Shown piece by piece: positions 21,822 through 34,492 of a stretch of DNA of 64,000 bases (positions are counted from its first letter, which is position 1; every line of letters starts with the position of its first letter). The DNA is from Carettochelys insculpta (Eukaryota > Chordata > Testudines > Carettochelyidae), in NCBI RefSeq assembly GCF_033958435.1, contig NC_134144.1, forward strand, positions 9,046,010 through 9,110,009, in the 5' to 3' direction. The notes beneath the pieces were generated by a model, which saw only the letters and a list, made by a program, of their open reading frames with translations, did not search any database and had not been told where the DNA came from. A program made the translations under genes and the position numbers.

Positions 21822-24484
21822 GAGAGAACATTCCCTTTCAGCTTTCCCCATGTCGCTTGGTGGAAGCAGAGACCCCCACGCCCTGCAAAGAGAGAAGGCC
21901 TACATTTTACAGCCTTCATTCGCTTGCTTAAAGTGTATATGGCTAATGCACTCACAATCTTTCTAGGAACTCGAAAGTGAACAATTTGTCTGAGACCCTC
22001 AGTAAGGGATGTTTCCGCAGGACTTTGCTGCTCCTTTGTCCTCCAAGACAGACCCTTCCGAGGACAAGGTGCTATAGAACAAACCACCCCAGACAGGGAT
22101 ACAAATAGTGTGAACAGTGGTCCCAGAAACGCTGGAGATTTCTCAAAGATGCAAGAAACTGGAAAATTCTTTCTTACACTGAAAGTCCAGCTTTTCCTAC
22201 TAGTCAGCATTTCCTGCATTTGCTGTGACAACAGTTTTTAAAATAATACCAGCGGCTTGCTTGCTAAGAAGACCTTCCATCTCTCATCCTTCTGGTTTGA
22301 ACTTATGACCATGCATCAGTCCTATATTCAATTATATCCTATATTCCAGTGATCACTGAATCAAATGGAATTTTTCTTTGGCATTCAGCAAACTGACACT
22401 AACAACGCTTAATTAAAAAAATAAAAAAATAAATCCACAAAACAGCTGTAGAACCTTCAAAGAACAGAAAGCCGAGCTCTATTTAAGGGCCTAATGGTTG
22501 AGGAAAAAAATGGTTATCAACTACCGTAAACCATTTCCTTTAGTCAATGGCTAAATTATGGAAGTATACCACGAAAAACTAGAATGCAGCAATCCAGAAA
22601 TAAAAGAGGAGTCAAATGATTCTATTTCTAACAATGTGGTTCAATTACAGGTGTCCAAACTGGAGATCCACTGCTTTCTGTAAAGTTTCTAAGCGTCACA
22701 AATGTGAAGGATTAATTCAGAAAACACATTCTTCTTAAATTAAAAAAGTTACCTTCTGGTCACATTACAACCCTAAATGACTCCAGTGGGGTGTCTTTCT
22801 TCAAAATAGGTGAATAAGAATCACTTTCATCCTGACAGATGCTGCTTTTCTAGACATTCCTTAACGCTGTGTATTTTGAACCATGCAGCATACAACTGGA
22901 TGTCCCGTTCCCACCCAGCATAATACAATAAATAGGACATTTGCCAGTGAACACCACACACTTTCCAGAGTTTACCTGTGTTCAGAATACAAGTTATTTG
23001 GGGTATCTCATGGCAAAAACTGACTTGTTGACAGCATCTGGCTTAGATCATTGGCCTTTACAGTCCAACACCATGCTACTGGCCGTAATCAAGAGATGCA
23101 CCCAATTGCCTAGTGCAACAGTTGGAAAGAAAAGCTTTTCTTGGACCTTGTGAATGACCTAACTGCCTAAAGTAGAGCTGCAGAATCAGGTCCCAAAACA
23201 TTGCCAATCCTGAACGCAAATATAGGACCAGACTTGGAGCTTAACCAGTTCTTATCAGCTCAATGACTTCCGTAGCATTAGGATGACTTAGACCAGCTGA
23301 GAATTTAGTCCCTAATCTCTAGGAGCTGACAGAGAATCACTGTACCACTTCTGCCCCAAACAATGTATTTCACCACAAAGTTACTTGTTTAAATATTCTA
23401 TGAGAAATGCTCCCATTGACCTTCCATGAGGACAGCCCCAGCAGTCAACTGCTGATAAGTCAATTTTAGTTACGCAACTGACATAGCTAAAATTGTGTAT
23501 TGGCAGTCAACTGCTGCATCTAGAATAGTTAATGACATTATTCAGCTACAACGAAGCAAGTCTCTCCCTTCTTTTCCCAGTTGTAAGCACTACTGGGGTC
23601 ATCGGGTGTTGCACAAGAAATAGAACCCTTGTTAATTAAGTAAAGTGCCAACATCCATTCAAACACCTGACCTGGTGCTTAATTTTAAGTTCTGAGTAGT
23701 CCCATTAATTTCAAGAGTACTACTCACAAATTCAATATTCAACAGCTTTAGTTTGCTGGGCTGCCGCCTAAATAAATTGTAAATTTTGTTTTTGTAAGTG
23801 CAAATTTAGCCACCCAACCTTTATATACACGTAAACACACTAATGCAATATACAACACTTACCTGCATGTGTTATTTGGATATGCTGTACACACATACAC
23901 ACACATTCACTCACTCACTCCTTTCCTTTCTAACTTGCCAAGCTGAAATTTGGGGGTGATTTAGAACAGGATCGTTTTTTATCCAGCTACTAAGGTCTGG
24001 GAGCCAGGAAGAGAATACATGATACAATGGTACTAACTGTGGCCTGTTTCTACTCAAAATAGGATCTAAAGCTGAAGTATTAATCTCATTCCTTGGGAAT
24101 GCTACACTGATGGTTCATCCAACAGGAAGAGACTACATCCCACTGTCAGAGTATGGCTCTCTTATGCACACTGTGGACACCTTGTTTGGATATTCTCCTC
24201 TAGATCTATTGGAGGGGATGGGGGTCACCCATCCGATAGTACACAACTGAGTTCTGCCCTGAAGCTCCAAGACCTGCATTTTCCCCTTACATTGGAATAT
24301 CTCCATGGAACACCTGCATTCAGAACGGTTTAAATCAGCCAAGAGCTGCTTGCAAAGTCCTTCGTTTGGAAGCCACACGTGGGCGGTGAGTCCCTATCAT
24401 GCAAACTGTGGGAGAACAAGTGGAAGGGAGACAAAGAGGAAGGATGGAAAGTATGTGCAGAGTGTTGTTGTGAGTGTTTGTGTA
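21822..24484. other. Unique non-coding stretch
   Basis: No supported gene. A (CA)n-like run lies near 23888-23905. 'Agtcccattaatttcaagag' near 23698 resembles an old interspersed repeat. Confidence 0.45.
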
Positions 24485-24553
24485 TGATCCTGCTTGGGGC
24501 GGGGGCTGGATTTGAGGACCCTTCCAGCTCGGTGGTTCTATAATTCTAAGGTG
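24485..24553 (+). mobile_element. CR1 or SINE 3' tail fragment
   Basis: 'Gatcctgcttggggcggggg', 'ctggatttgaggacccttcc' and 'ggttctataattct' follow the 3' end shared by CR1 and tRNA-SINEs in turtles. The element body is missing. Confidence 0.6.
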
Positions 24554-25586
24554 GTGAGGGACTAGAAATGTCTGTCTCCCAGGGCCTTTGTAATGAGGGA
24601 GAGCTCTTGAATCCCCAGGAAACTCAAGGTTTTGGGCTCAATCCACAACAAAGTTACACTGCAGCTAGAGTGCAAGAAATAAATAGCATACTTGTATCAG
24701 TGGAGGACTCTTGCCCTGAGAGACACCAACACCTGCAAGCCTGGCAGACGTGTCTGGGCTAGCCCTGCCAGAAGTAGACACAGTCCGGGAAGAGATGGCA
24801 CAGATCAGGCTGGTGGGACTGAACAGCATCTCCATATAGATAAGGCTTTTTAAAGACAAAAGTAAAAGGCTTGTTGGCTTCACTAATGCAGTGGTCTCCG
24901 GAGCTCTTTGCTGGCTGAAAAACAGTAAAGCACCTTCTGTGGAAATTTTCACAAAGAAGTTGAAAAAGTTTTTTTTTTTCCCCTAAACATTGTACAATTT
25001 TTTATGTTGCAATAATAGAATGAAATCCCAAATATAGTTAGTTTTACTCTAAAATACATGGATGGAAACTAAAAGTTTAAATTTTCAAAATGGCCATTTT
25101 TGTAAAACAAAAAACCAAAACCAAACCAAACAAACAAAAAACCAATCCCACCCCAAACACAAAAAACTATTCATCTGCAATTTTTTGACATTATTCCATC
25201 AATGTGTAATTTTAAAAAATGAATATATTCACTTTTTGTCTCTTTGAAATCCAAACTGACACACCCACATGTCAATTGAATAATGTAGTCATTGCTCACC
25301 TTCCAAGATACTCTCCCTAAAAGGCAACTGGCAATTACTTCAGTGTGTAAGCACAAGTTAGGTTTCACAGATGATGGGAGAGGTGCCCAAGTCTTCTCCT
25401 TGTGCTTCTTCCAAAGACAAATTATGTTAAATATTTAAGTTTAAACAACTGGTTGAGAGGAATGATTTAGATAATTAAGATATTTGTGTGAGCACTGTGG
25501 TCTGAAGAGAAAAGAGAAGTTTTAATCAAGGTCAAGAGATAAACCTTCAGCGGTGTCTACCCAGCGTGTAAAGAGTAAGCATCATT
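24554..25586. other. Unique non-coding stretch
   Basis: No gene recognised. Contains poly-T and (CAAAC)n-like low-complexity runs near 24969 and 25110-25140. Confidence 0.4.
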
Positions 25587-25668
25587 TTCTGACAAAGTGG
25601 GTCTTTGCCCACAAAAGCTTATGCTCCAGAGAATCTGTTAGTCTACAAGGTGCCACAGGCCTTCTCAT
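25587..25668 (+). repeat. 'GTTAGTCT..AAGGTGCCACAGG' repeat, copy 1
   Basis: The order TTCTGACAAAGTGGGTCTTT, CCCACAAAAGCTTATGCTCC, CTGTTAGTCTACAAGGTGCC matches other copies in this window at 34059-34120, 34395-34492 and 54691-54896. The family is common in reptile DNA. I suspect a Penelope-like or similar retroelement end, but the class is not proven here. Confidence 0.7.
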
Positions 25669-28295
25669 CATTTTCTTCTTTCCTCATTACGTAAGGCCCA
25701 ATGCCCACACTTGGTAACTGCCCTTGGGAAAAAGGTGCAGAGAATGAAGTGCTTCAGATTCTGGTTTGGCGATGGCAAGAAGGAAACAATGCTCAACAAG
25801 TTGCTGTCTCAGCTACAGTACGTTAACTGAAAGACAATTACTGGGACCATATTGCATTGCTCCATTGTTTTTACTAATGCTATTTTGTTCCTATGTAACA
25901 GCATAGGCCTATCACTGACAGACAGCCCAATTGTGCTGTGGAGTGTGTATGTGTACAGGGACGCTAAGGGGAGTAAAAGCCCCCACCTTAAATCCCTGCG
26001 TGAGTTAAAGCATCTTGGGAAACAGAGCATGGACTGGGAAAGGATGGAACGGGGCAGAGCCTTGCAACCAGACTTCAATGCATCACAGCCAGTGCACAGG
26101 AGATACTAACAATAAATTACTACGGGTCAAAAGATAATTATTACCTCTGGAGCACGGGGGAAGCAAGGAAGGAGTCACAATTTATTCAGTGAGATGCTTC
26201 CGGGATGGCATGGTCTCTTTGCAACAATACATGTGTGGAGAGCAACCAAGAGGGAGACCGAAGGTAGGAATTCCTCGGCTGCCTGCTCTGAGATGTTGCT
26301 GTGGATCAAAATGGGCATGCCACTCTGGTTAGGAAAATATCACAGATCAGTTTTCTTTTTCGAAGAAACATTTACTTCCTTGACCCTCTGCTCTCAGATA
26401 ACTTCAGCCAGATCCACCGTGGGAGACGCAGGAGTAGAGCTGGGCGCAATTTTTGGAAATTCCTTTTGGTAGGGGGGAACATTTCTCATCAACTTGCAAA
26501 TTTTGACCAGAGCCCCACTAGTTTTCAAGATTTTTAGAAGTTTTCTGATCAGCATTCAAATTCAGTGAACTTTTAATCGGATGAAAAATTGACAACATTT
26601 TGACTTCTGGATAAAAAAAAACCGTGACAATTATCTGTGAATTGTTTTCCCCATTTTCAACCAGCTCTAATTCATGGTTGAAGGCCACATGCAGCTCGGG
26701 CATCAAAAACCAAAGATGTGCTCAAATATTTACAACTAGATCGCACTGCCCATATTGTAGCATGAATGGAAAGCAAATATACTGAAGGCAATTCCAGCTT
26801 AACTTACATGGCTCAATATTCTGTACAATAACTGCTATCATAAGATGACAAAAGCGTATTGCCAAGGAGAGAACAATTTACATTTAGATAATGAAAGAGT
26901 GATAACTCTTAGGATAATGCTTTTGAAATTTGCATATCAAAAACAAATGCCTCTGTTGCATCAGTGTTTTAAGTGATACGGCATGGCAAACTGAACTGCC
27001 TAATAAAGCATTAGATGTCAGAGAAGCAACAGAATGGCTCACATTCAAGATACAGTGGAGTTTTCATTTAATATGCTTTCTGTTCACGAAACATGCAGGC
27101 TCAGAGTTGTTAATATCTTTATTTTTCACTTTTGAAATACTCTCCTTGATGCTGATTCCCAGAGACCTTGATTTCCCGAATCAAATTTTCTCAATTTGAC
27201 TGTTAAAAAAATCAAGGCCTTAAAAGGAGGCTTTTATGTGCCAACTTTGTAAACACGAGTAGCTCTCTACAAAAATTACACTCGCTAGTGGGGAAGAATT
27301 TCATTCATTCTGTTGTTATCACTCTGGTGGCAATTATTTTGAATTCACCATCATCTGGTGTTGACAGACTTCCTGCTTTCTGTCCCTGATATACCTTTTA
27401 AAACTAGCAATAATATTGGTATAGCCCATTTCTTCCTTATGTATATTTACAGTATACTGTATATTAATGTAACATTAAGGCTGACTATCATTTGATTATA
27501 AAATAGGTATCAAACATTTTGGGCTCACTGAAGGACCAAGGAAGGAGGGGAAAAGCAGCTTTAAACCATCTTTGCTTTCCCCCCTTAGGGGGGCTTGCCA
27601 GGGTGCCAGCCAATCCCTGGGATAAATCAAAGCAACCTCAAGGTTGCTCTAATTTTTGATAGATGACACACAGTTTTGAAGGGCCATGCCAGCAGCTGGT
27701 GTTTAAGCATGGCCTGGCTACACCTTTTGCCCCAGGAACACTCCAAGTTCAGGGGTTGACTGCAAAGCAGAGTAGGCGCATCGCCAAAGGCTTCTTTTTG
27801 CTTAACAGGAAATCTCGGGAGCTGCTCAAAAGAGCCATTGCTTGGCGGAGAATCTAGCCCAGCCTGCTTTCCTTTCCATTCTAAAATGAGAAGTACGGCA
27901 CAAAGCGAGAACACCGACATACGGAAGATGGCGTCCACGTACGCCACCAGAAGACAGCCGTCAAGGAGCATTTTGAGTGTAAGAACACAATATTAAGCCT
28001 GCTGCATTGTTTGGGGGAGGATATATACGTGAAACAACACCTTTTGGTGTTTGTCTAGCTGTCATTCTTATATCTGCGTACAGCAACTCTCACCATTTCA
28101 TTTTAAATACTGAGAACAGGGGGTTGCACGTGAAGTCCTTCTTCGATGGCAGCGGAGATAGTTTGCTGGGTGGAGGCAGGGGGACAGTGTAGCACTTTCT
28201 TCAAGGCTGATTTACGGCAGCATAGGTTCTGGCCCTTTATCTAAATACTTTAGCTGCTGAATCACCATAATGTAGCAGGGCCAATGTATTGTGTA
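25669..28295. other. Unique non-coding stretch
   Basis: No supported gene or repeat. Several short frames occur on both strands. Confidence 0.45.
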
Positions 28296-28660
28296 CAGTA
28301 GATGCCCTAGCTTATGTAGGGGTTGTATTCTTGCACAACCCCGTGTAAGTCAAATTTTGCTTAACTCAGGAGAGCCAGGAAATTGACCAGCGCAGCACCG
28401 CTGGTCAGTTTCCTATCTCCTGTGACGGGTGGGCAGCCAAGAGTCTGCTACTGTGCTGGTCAGTTTCCCTGCTCCTGAGTGGTGGCAGCTGACAGCCTGG
28501 TTACTGTTCTGGTCAGTTTCCCGCTCCTGTTGGGGGAGGCAGCCAGGAGCCAGGCTCTTGGCTGCCACCGGACAGGAGCTGGAAAACCACGCCGGTCAGT
28601 TTCCCGGCTCCCGAGTGGCGGGCAGCCAGGTGCCAGCGCTCCACCACTCTGAGCTGGGTT
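28296..28660 (+). mobile_element. Tigger-like element fragment with internal repeats
   Basis: It begins TA|CAGTAGATGCCCTAGCTTAT and continues GGTTGTATTCTTGCACAACC..GTGTAAGTC, the layout of pogo/Tigger terminal repeats. Inside, the block CTGGTCAGTTTCC (or CCGGTCAGTTTCC) recurs at 28401, 28456, 28509 and 28592. Shared TTCAGTTTCC text links it to the element at 37533-37945. The right terminus is lost. Confidence 0.6.
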
Positions 28661-28774
28661 AACCTAAAGATGCAGAGAGATTTCAATAGAAGACCGGGGC
28701 CTAGGAGCTTCTGAAAATCTCATTAGGCACACACTGCCTCTTTAAGTGCCTAAATACCTTTAAAAATCTGGCCC

Positions 28775-28935
28775 TAAAATGTAATATCTTATCCTCACCA
28801 TAGTCCTGTGAGGTAGGGAATATTATCTCCATTTTACAGAAGAGGCAACTGAGGTTCAGGACAGATCAAATGACTATTGCACAGGCTGGCTTTAGCAGGA
28901 ACAGAACCCAAGTCTTCAGAGGCCAACTCACGTTT
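28775..28935 (-). mobile_element. MIR SINE, antisense
   Basis: 'Tagtcctgtgaggtagggaa', 'tctccattttacagaagagg', 'caactgaggttcagg' and 'aacagaacccaagtcttcag' are the antisense MIR signature in order. Confidence 0.85.
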
Positions 28936-28942
28936 CCTACCC

Positions 28943-29143
28943 CAGTGTTCCTTAAACTACGTTCTGCAGAACACTGGTGTTGCAAGAACAACTTATAGGT
29001 GTGCCACAGTGGCATAGCAACCAGCAATGACATGCAGCACATGTATATATTTTCTGTTAGTAAAATCAGATATGAAGTTATGTCTTCATTGCCACGATAC
29101 ATTACTTTATTTTGGTTTTGCTTTGTATGTTCCGCTTGAGGGG

Positions 29144-29174
<31 letters not shown>

Positions 29175-29278
29175 GGTCAGACAATAATTGGTTTGAAGAA
29201 AATTTTCACAGGTGTTCCACATAAAAATATTATTGTTTGGTGTGCTGTGGTCTGAAAAAAAGTTTAAGGAACACACTG
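28943..29278. mobile_element. hAT-type MITE with GTTCCTTAAACT ends
   Basis: The left end CAGTGTTCCTTAAACTACG is inverted at the right as CAGTGTGTTCCTTAAACTT. The 336-bp interior includes a (GTTTT)n run near 29148-29178. The inner blocks GCCACAGTGG.. and GTTCCACATAAAAATATT support a single old element. No clear target duplication. Confidence 0.75.
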
Positions 29279-30734
29279 AGCTAGATCACTGGTCCTATCA
29301 TCAGAGATTGTCAGCAGCAGAACACCTGGACTAGTGTAACTAGTTTGCTTTCATTTCACTCATACAAAGCCCTCCCACCTCCCTTCCAGTGGAAATGCAC
29401 TTAACTAGTGGGAACTGGGTTACTTCATTTCATTTGGTAAAAAATGATCAGATGAGGCTAATCCAGTTTTAAATGACATTTAACTTGTTTCAATACATCT
29501 GTACCCTGCTAGTCAGTGTGTACCGCACCCCATCCTTCACTGCTTTTCCACAAAGGTTGAAATGGACTCTCACTTTTCGTTAAGGGGATCACGTCCTCAA
29601 TCCCCATTGTTTCAGCCAATCTCGTGACCACCACACTCAGGGTGACTGCACTTAGGCGACTAAATCGATTTAGTTACACTGGTGCAAAAAATCCACCGTG
29701 TTCAGACAACTTCTCAGTCTGACTAGTCCTTTACATTGTTTCCCGTTCAGCTTACACTGCCTTAAAAACAAGGACAAGGAGATTAAAGCGCAGCTGTCTC
29801 TTTGCTTGTATTTTTTCCCACTAAAATTTAAATATCAAGCTGGCCTGATTTGTACTGAAAATCCCTGCCTGCAGGCCATTAGCACTTTGAAGAACTTCAA
29901 GCACCACACACCATCCAAGTGGATGTCTCTGAGAAAAGTGAAAGCAAAAGCCTGAAGGGGTGGGGGGACCTTTCCCCCTCAAACAGAAAAATATAAAACA
30001 ATTTAAATAATTTTTGGCTCAGTCTAGGGTACATTAAAATATTGCAAGCATTTGCTTTGGGTGCTTACTGCTGTCAGACAGACTTAAGCTAATGAGCATC
30101 ATTTATTGCTAAAGCTGGCCTCTCTTTTCAATTGACTGCCACGGTGCACTAAACCTCCTGTCCTTATGGGAAGGACAGGAAGGGACGAGATTCAACTGAA
30201 GAGACTGAAAGTGAGAGAAGAGACAGAGAGTGTGGGATGGAGAGGAAAACAGAGTGTGTGAAAGCGGTGGTGGGAACCTGCCCCCAAAACACTGGATGCA
30301 AAGTAGAAATGACTCCCATAAGTTCTGAGATAAGAGCTGTTAGCTCTTTCAATACGAGCACATGCTGCAAGAGTTAAAACTTCAGATGAAGTAGGAGTAG
30401 GTATGGTGAGTAGCTGGTACAGTTTACGGCATCATGCCAGCCATTGTAGCTAATAGGCATGAACACATCACATCTGGTTCCCTCCTTCCTTCTGAGCAAG
30501 GTTCAGAGTTCTCTTCCTAAATGATGAGGTCCTCACAGCCTAACTTTTCAGAGGTGGTATCAGTAAAAACTCTACACGCTCAACCCTTTTGAGGCAGCTG
30601 TTAATGGACTGGGCCTGGCTAACTCAGAGAGAACGCTACTTTCCATGATCCTTCAGGGCAGCTACATTCTACATCAGAGAGCAAGTTGGACAGACAAGTT
30701 CTGGGTTATCAGGCAACAGAAAGCATTTCCATCA
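29279..30734. other. Unique non-coding stretch
   Basis: No supported gene. Nothing recognisable beyond short A/T runs. Confidence 0.4.
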
Positions 30735-30815
30735 CAGAGGTAGTGTGGTGAGTACAACGTTGGACCAGGAATCAGCAGATCTGAGATCCCCTCCTAGCTC
30801 TGCCTCTGACCTGTT
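30735..30815 (+). mobile_element. MIR SINE, 5' part
   Basis: 'Ggtagtgtggtgagtacaac', 'ttggaccaggaatcagcaga', 'tctgagatcccctcctagct' and 'ctgcctctgacc' follow the MIR 5' half. Confidence 0.7.
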
Positions 30816-30835
30816 CAGAAAGTAAAAACTAGCAC

Positions 30836-31410
30836 AGTGGGTCAGACCGATGGTCCATCTAGCCCAATCTCCTATCTTCTGACAGGGGTCTATAATAGAA
30901 CTTCAATGGAGCGTACAGAACAGGACAACTGGAGGGAGTCACTTGTCTTCCCCTTCCAGCAGTCAGAGGCTGAGGATCACTCTGACCTTGGAACTGCATC
31001 CCTGACTATCTTGGCTAGTAGCCACGGAGGAACTTTTCTAATTCTTCTTGGAACCCCCACTGTTAATGGTTTTCACAATCTCCCTGGGTAACAAATTCCA
31101 CAGCTGGACTATATGTTGTATGAAGAAATACTTCCTTACATTTGTTTTAAACCTGCTGCCTATTCATTTCATTTGGAGACACCTCCCTTTTCACTTTCAC
31201 TACACCATTCGTGATCTTACAGATCACATCCCCACCCCAGCTGCCTCTTTTCTTAGCTGGACAACCCTATTTTTTGTCTCTCTTCATAAGAAACCCTGAT
31301 CAGCTTTGTTGCTCTTTTTTAAATCTTTCCCAGAATCGCCATCTTCTTTTTGACATGGGGCAGCCAGGCCTCCATATAGTCTTCAATGTGTGGGTATACC
31401 CTAGATTTAT
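30836..31410 (-). mobile_element. CR1 LINE, 3' end, antisense
   Basis: It starts with the antisense CR1 3' tail (GGGTCAGACCGATGGTCCAT, then TAGCCCAATCTCCTATCTTC). It continues with 'tgttaatggttttcacaatc', 'acaaattccacagctggact', 'tgaagaaatacttccttaca' and 'ccatatagtcttcaatgtgt', the usual CR1 3'-UTR and ORF2 C-terminal order. It is degenerate. Confidence 0.85.
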
Positions 31411-31414
31411 ATAG

Positions 31415-31590
31415 TTGTGTGACTTTGGGTAAGTCTGTGTCCATGTCTCCTCTTCCACACTTTGATTAGATTTTAAGTTCTTCAGAATTGCAACTGTACC
31501 TCACTATGAATGTGTTCAGTGCTTCAAACAGAGATCCCCAAATCTTGGATGAGGCCTATCGGTGTTACTGTAATATAAATAATTTTACAA
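31415..31590 (+). mobile_element. MIR core joined to L2-like tail
   Basis: 'Gtgtgactttgggtaagtct' is a MIR core. It is followed by 'gattttaagttcttcagaat', 'gtacctcactatgaatgtgt' and 'gtgttactgtaatataaata', matching the L2/MIR tail layout seen in antisense at 33100-33345. Confidence 0.6.
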
Positions 31591-33099
31591 CTAACATTTT
31601 TAAAAAGTGACGTCAGAGTCAAAGACCCATTTTCAAAACTCACTTGCCCTCATAAGTCTCATTGAAAGATGGGGGTTCATTGATCAGAATCTCTGTACAC
31701 TTGGAATTCCATTGTCTAAAACTTTTTTTCATGATTTAGCTTGCAAGAGTCTTTTCTGGTTTCTAGAGCTAAGAAACATCTTCAAACGCTGCAACGTTTA
31801 ACCATGAAAGAAAACTGCACCTTGGTACATTAAAGCTGCTTTACTATACTGTCGCAGAATTTCCAAACAGAAATGCCCTGGGTGTCCTCCGCCCTAAATT
31901 AGTTGTAGAACTTCAAAATGTTTTTCCTTCTCCATCCTCTCAGCTTCCTGACACCTCCATGACAACTCCTCATTTTTTTTTCTTCTCATGCCTTCTCAGA
32001 TGGGCAAACCATTATGGGTATTTTAAATATTTCCTCTCTACAATCTATGTTTTCTTTACCACCAAAAGGCTCTTCAGAAGGATTAACAACTTTCTCTCTC
32101 ACTTGACATACAAGCTGCTCTGCTTTCTCATTATTTTCAAAAAGAACAAAATGTATTGATTTATGACTAACAACCCCATTCCAATTTCCTTTTGGGGAAA
32201 TACTTTATTTTCTCATCTACTGCCAGAATTACGCTACTGAGCATGACTGAGAAGCGACTCTGTGGATTGCACCAAGCACCAAGCCACACAACCAAATATG
32301 AGTAATAGGTCTTTGAAAAAAAATCAATGTTCTTTCAACTTTAGATTCCATACCTGGCAGTTGTATAGGTCTCATTCTTCTGCTAATAAATGTATTTGCA
32401 GATTCCACATCCTTGACTGTTTTCCCAGGAATGCACTCCTGTGTAGGGGACTGGCAGTGTCTTTAAAGAATTCACATGAAGACAAACAATAGCTGCACAA
32501 AACACCCTGAATAGGACTTGTCTGGGTTTCCCTAACACATTTGATGTTTGAGTCTCAATAGAAAAAATCTTTAAGCAAATAAGGGAGACGAAAGTATTTC
32601 AGAGAATCTCTTAGCTATTATCAAACAGGTAGGAATCTTTCCTGCTTTATGATTAGCAACAAAGACATATTAGGATACCCTAACCCACGCTCCCCTTGAG
32701 CAAGAAAGAAATATTAGAGTTTTATCCTTTAAAAAACAGTCCTCACATTAACTATAAAACGAAGGCAAAATGGATCACATTGAATTTCTCATTTTTACCC
32801 ACACAAGTAAAAAAGACAGTCACACAAACACTGCCTTCTCAATAAGAAAGAATTAATGACAGTAAATATTTAGCTAATCAACTGCAGTTTGGCAACTGAA
32901 GCACGACTTGGCTGAAATGTTACTGTATACAGCTTAAATAAAGTGCCATTAGATTCAAAACTGATTCCAGCTGAATGTACATACAAAAAGCGCATTTACT
33001 GCGTGCAATTTATTTGTTTCTTTTACCACAACAATATGTGGCAGAGGTAAACAACTTACCACCATGCTGAGACATCACATACAGCACGTAGACTTAAGG
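31591..33099. other. Unique non-coding stretch
   Basis: AT-rich, no supported gene or clear repeat. Confidence 0.45.
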
Positions 33100-33345
33100 T
33101 ATCACCATTATCCATAGCACAGTATACAGAAGAAAAATAATACAAGCGTAGTGCCTGCAGGTACCAGCGGAGATCAAGGCCCCAATGAGTGAGTGAGTTA
33201 GGTGTAATACGTACATACAGTGAGACAGGCTTCACTTGAAAGAGTTTATACTCTAAATAAGGCAAGACAGACAAAAAGTGGGAGAGAGGATATATTATTT
33301 ATCCCCATTTTAAAGATGGAGCAGCTGAAACACAGTCAAGATGGA
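33100..33345 (-). mobile_element. MIR/L2-like element, antisense
   Basis: On the minus strand it reads TCCATCTTTAAAATGGGGAT, then 'actctttcaagtgaagcctg', 'tctcactgtatgtacgtatt', 'cattggggccttgatctccg' and 'ggcactacgcttgtattatt', the ordinary MIR/L2 tail order. The 72-codon frame across it (33056-33274) is therefore repeat-derived, although it happens to end beside a GGTAAGT sequence. Confidence 0.7.
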
Positions 33346-33570
33346 GTTTTCAGTAGCATCTAAAGGCTTTAGGAGCACATGTGCAATTGAAAGTCAACGG
33401 AACCTGTTTTCCAAAGCCACACGTAAAAATCCTGCATGAATTGCCTGGCCAGGAAGTGCATGGCAGAGCCAGCACGTCCCAAGTCCCTGCCCAGAAGTGT
33501 AACCTCTCACTCCTTTCCATCCTGCTTCTTTTATGTGCAGTCCGTACATATCATATTTAGCTGCAAAGTA

Positions 33571-33894
33571 TAGGCTGAATCTCTCTAATCCAGTACCCTC
33601 ATCCAGCAACACCCACAATCTGACATGAATATAATCAGCTGAATGACCACTAATCATGGGGGTGGCCAAGTTCCCCACGGTCCCATAAAGTTTGTTTACA
33701 GCCACCAGTCCTGGCTCTCAGGGTTCTGTGCTGTTAGTTAGCTGTAATTTACCGCTAAATGTCTTCTCAGAGCCTAGTAAGCAGTGGAAGTGGTGGTAAA
33801 GTACTAGAAAATATTGACCTCCTGTGGTCTGGAAAATTCTCTCATTTGGCACAAGTCAGGGCCTGAGGTTACCAGAAGCGAGAAATTCAACCTG
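33571..33894 (-). mobile_element. 324-bp TA-flanked MITE (Tc1/mariner-Tigger type), copy 1
   Basis: Ends are TAGGCTGAATCTCTCTAATC and, read inward from the right, CAGGTTGAATTTCTC. They are flanked by TA at 33569-33570 and 33895-33896, the target duplication of Tc1/mariner elements. Interior blocks 'gtggccaagttccccacggt' and 'ccaccagtcctggctctcag' recur at 51817-52140 (same orientation) and, inverted, at 50336-50656. Copies 1 and 3 are exactly the same length. No transposase. Confidence 0.85.
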
Positions 33895-34058
33895 TACCTG
33901 GATCTGGATGTTTCTCAGCTGAAAACAACATTGGAACAAGGGGAGTAAAGGTCTATTTTACTCTACAACTAAACTACCCACTGAGTAGACTTGCCACAGA
34001 TTACATGTCTAAGGAATAAACAGAATTACAATGTGACTAGTCCTTGAGCTTTACAAGT

Positions 34059-34120
34059 AACAAGCAGTCCTGTAGCACCTTACAGACCAAGGCATTTATT
34101 AGCTTTTGTGGGCAAACCCC
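34059..34120 (-). repeat. 'AAGGTGCTACAGGA' repeat, copy 2
   Basis: Antisense blocks AGCAGTCCTGTAGCACCTTA, CAGACCAAGGCATTTATTAG and CTTTTGTGGGCAAACCCC match the 25587-25668 repeat. Confidence 0.7.
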
Positions 34121-34394
34121 ATTTCCTTGTGCTAGATCTCTGCCAAAGGGAGAATTTCATATTTCAAGTACAATTGCCCTATTCAGGCAAACAGTCCATC
34201 TGCAGTATAAAAATCAGAGTTTTTCATACACGTTTTCAAAGGTCTTTCAGTAAATTAGGCTCAGTGTCAAAGTGGCCACAGCAGTGGTGCTTCATAATGC
34301 CCAATAAATACAGGGTGAGAGATGGAAACTGAAATATTTTAAGATACTACTGAATGTCCTTTATTAAATGAGAGTCAATCCTTATATGTTTTAC

Positions 34395-34492
34395 TAGTCT
34401 CAGAAGGGCAGCTGTATTAGTCTATAGCTTCACAAAACACAAGCAGTCCTATTTATCTTTAAGGTGCTACAGGACTACTTGGTTTTTGTTCT
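34395..34492. repeat. Inverted composite of the same repeat, copy 3
   Basis: The left part, GCAGCTGTATTAGTCTATAG..AAGCAGTCCT (34409-34450), is antisense. The right part, TCTTTAAGGTGCTACAGGAC (34457-34476), is sense. Two opposite-facing pieces of one family are therefore joined, bounded by TACTAGT at 34393 and 34491 or so. Confidence 0.6.

Noticed and set aside
33056..33274. 72-codon minus-strand frame ending next to GGTAAGT, which looked like an exon
   Set aside because: The sequence follows a MIR/L2-type tail, so the frame and donor-like site are by chance.
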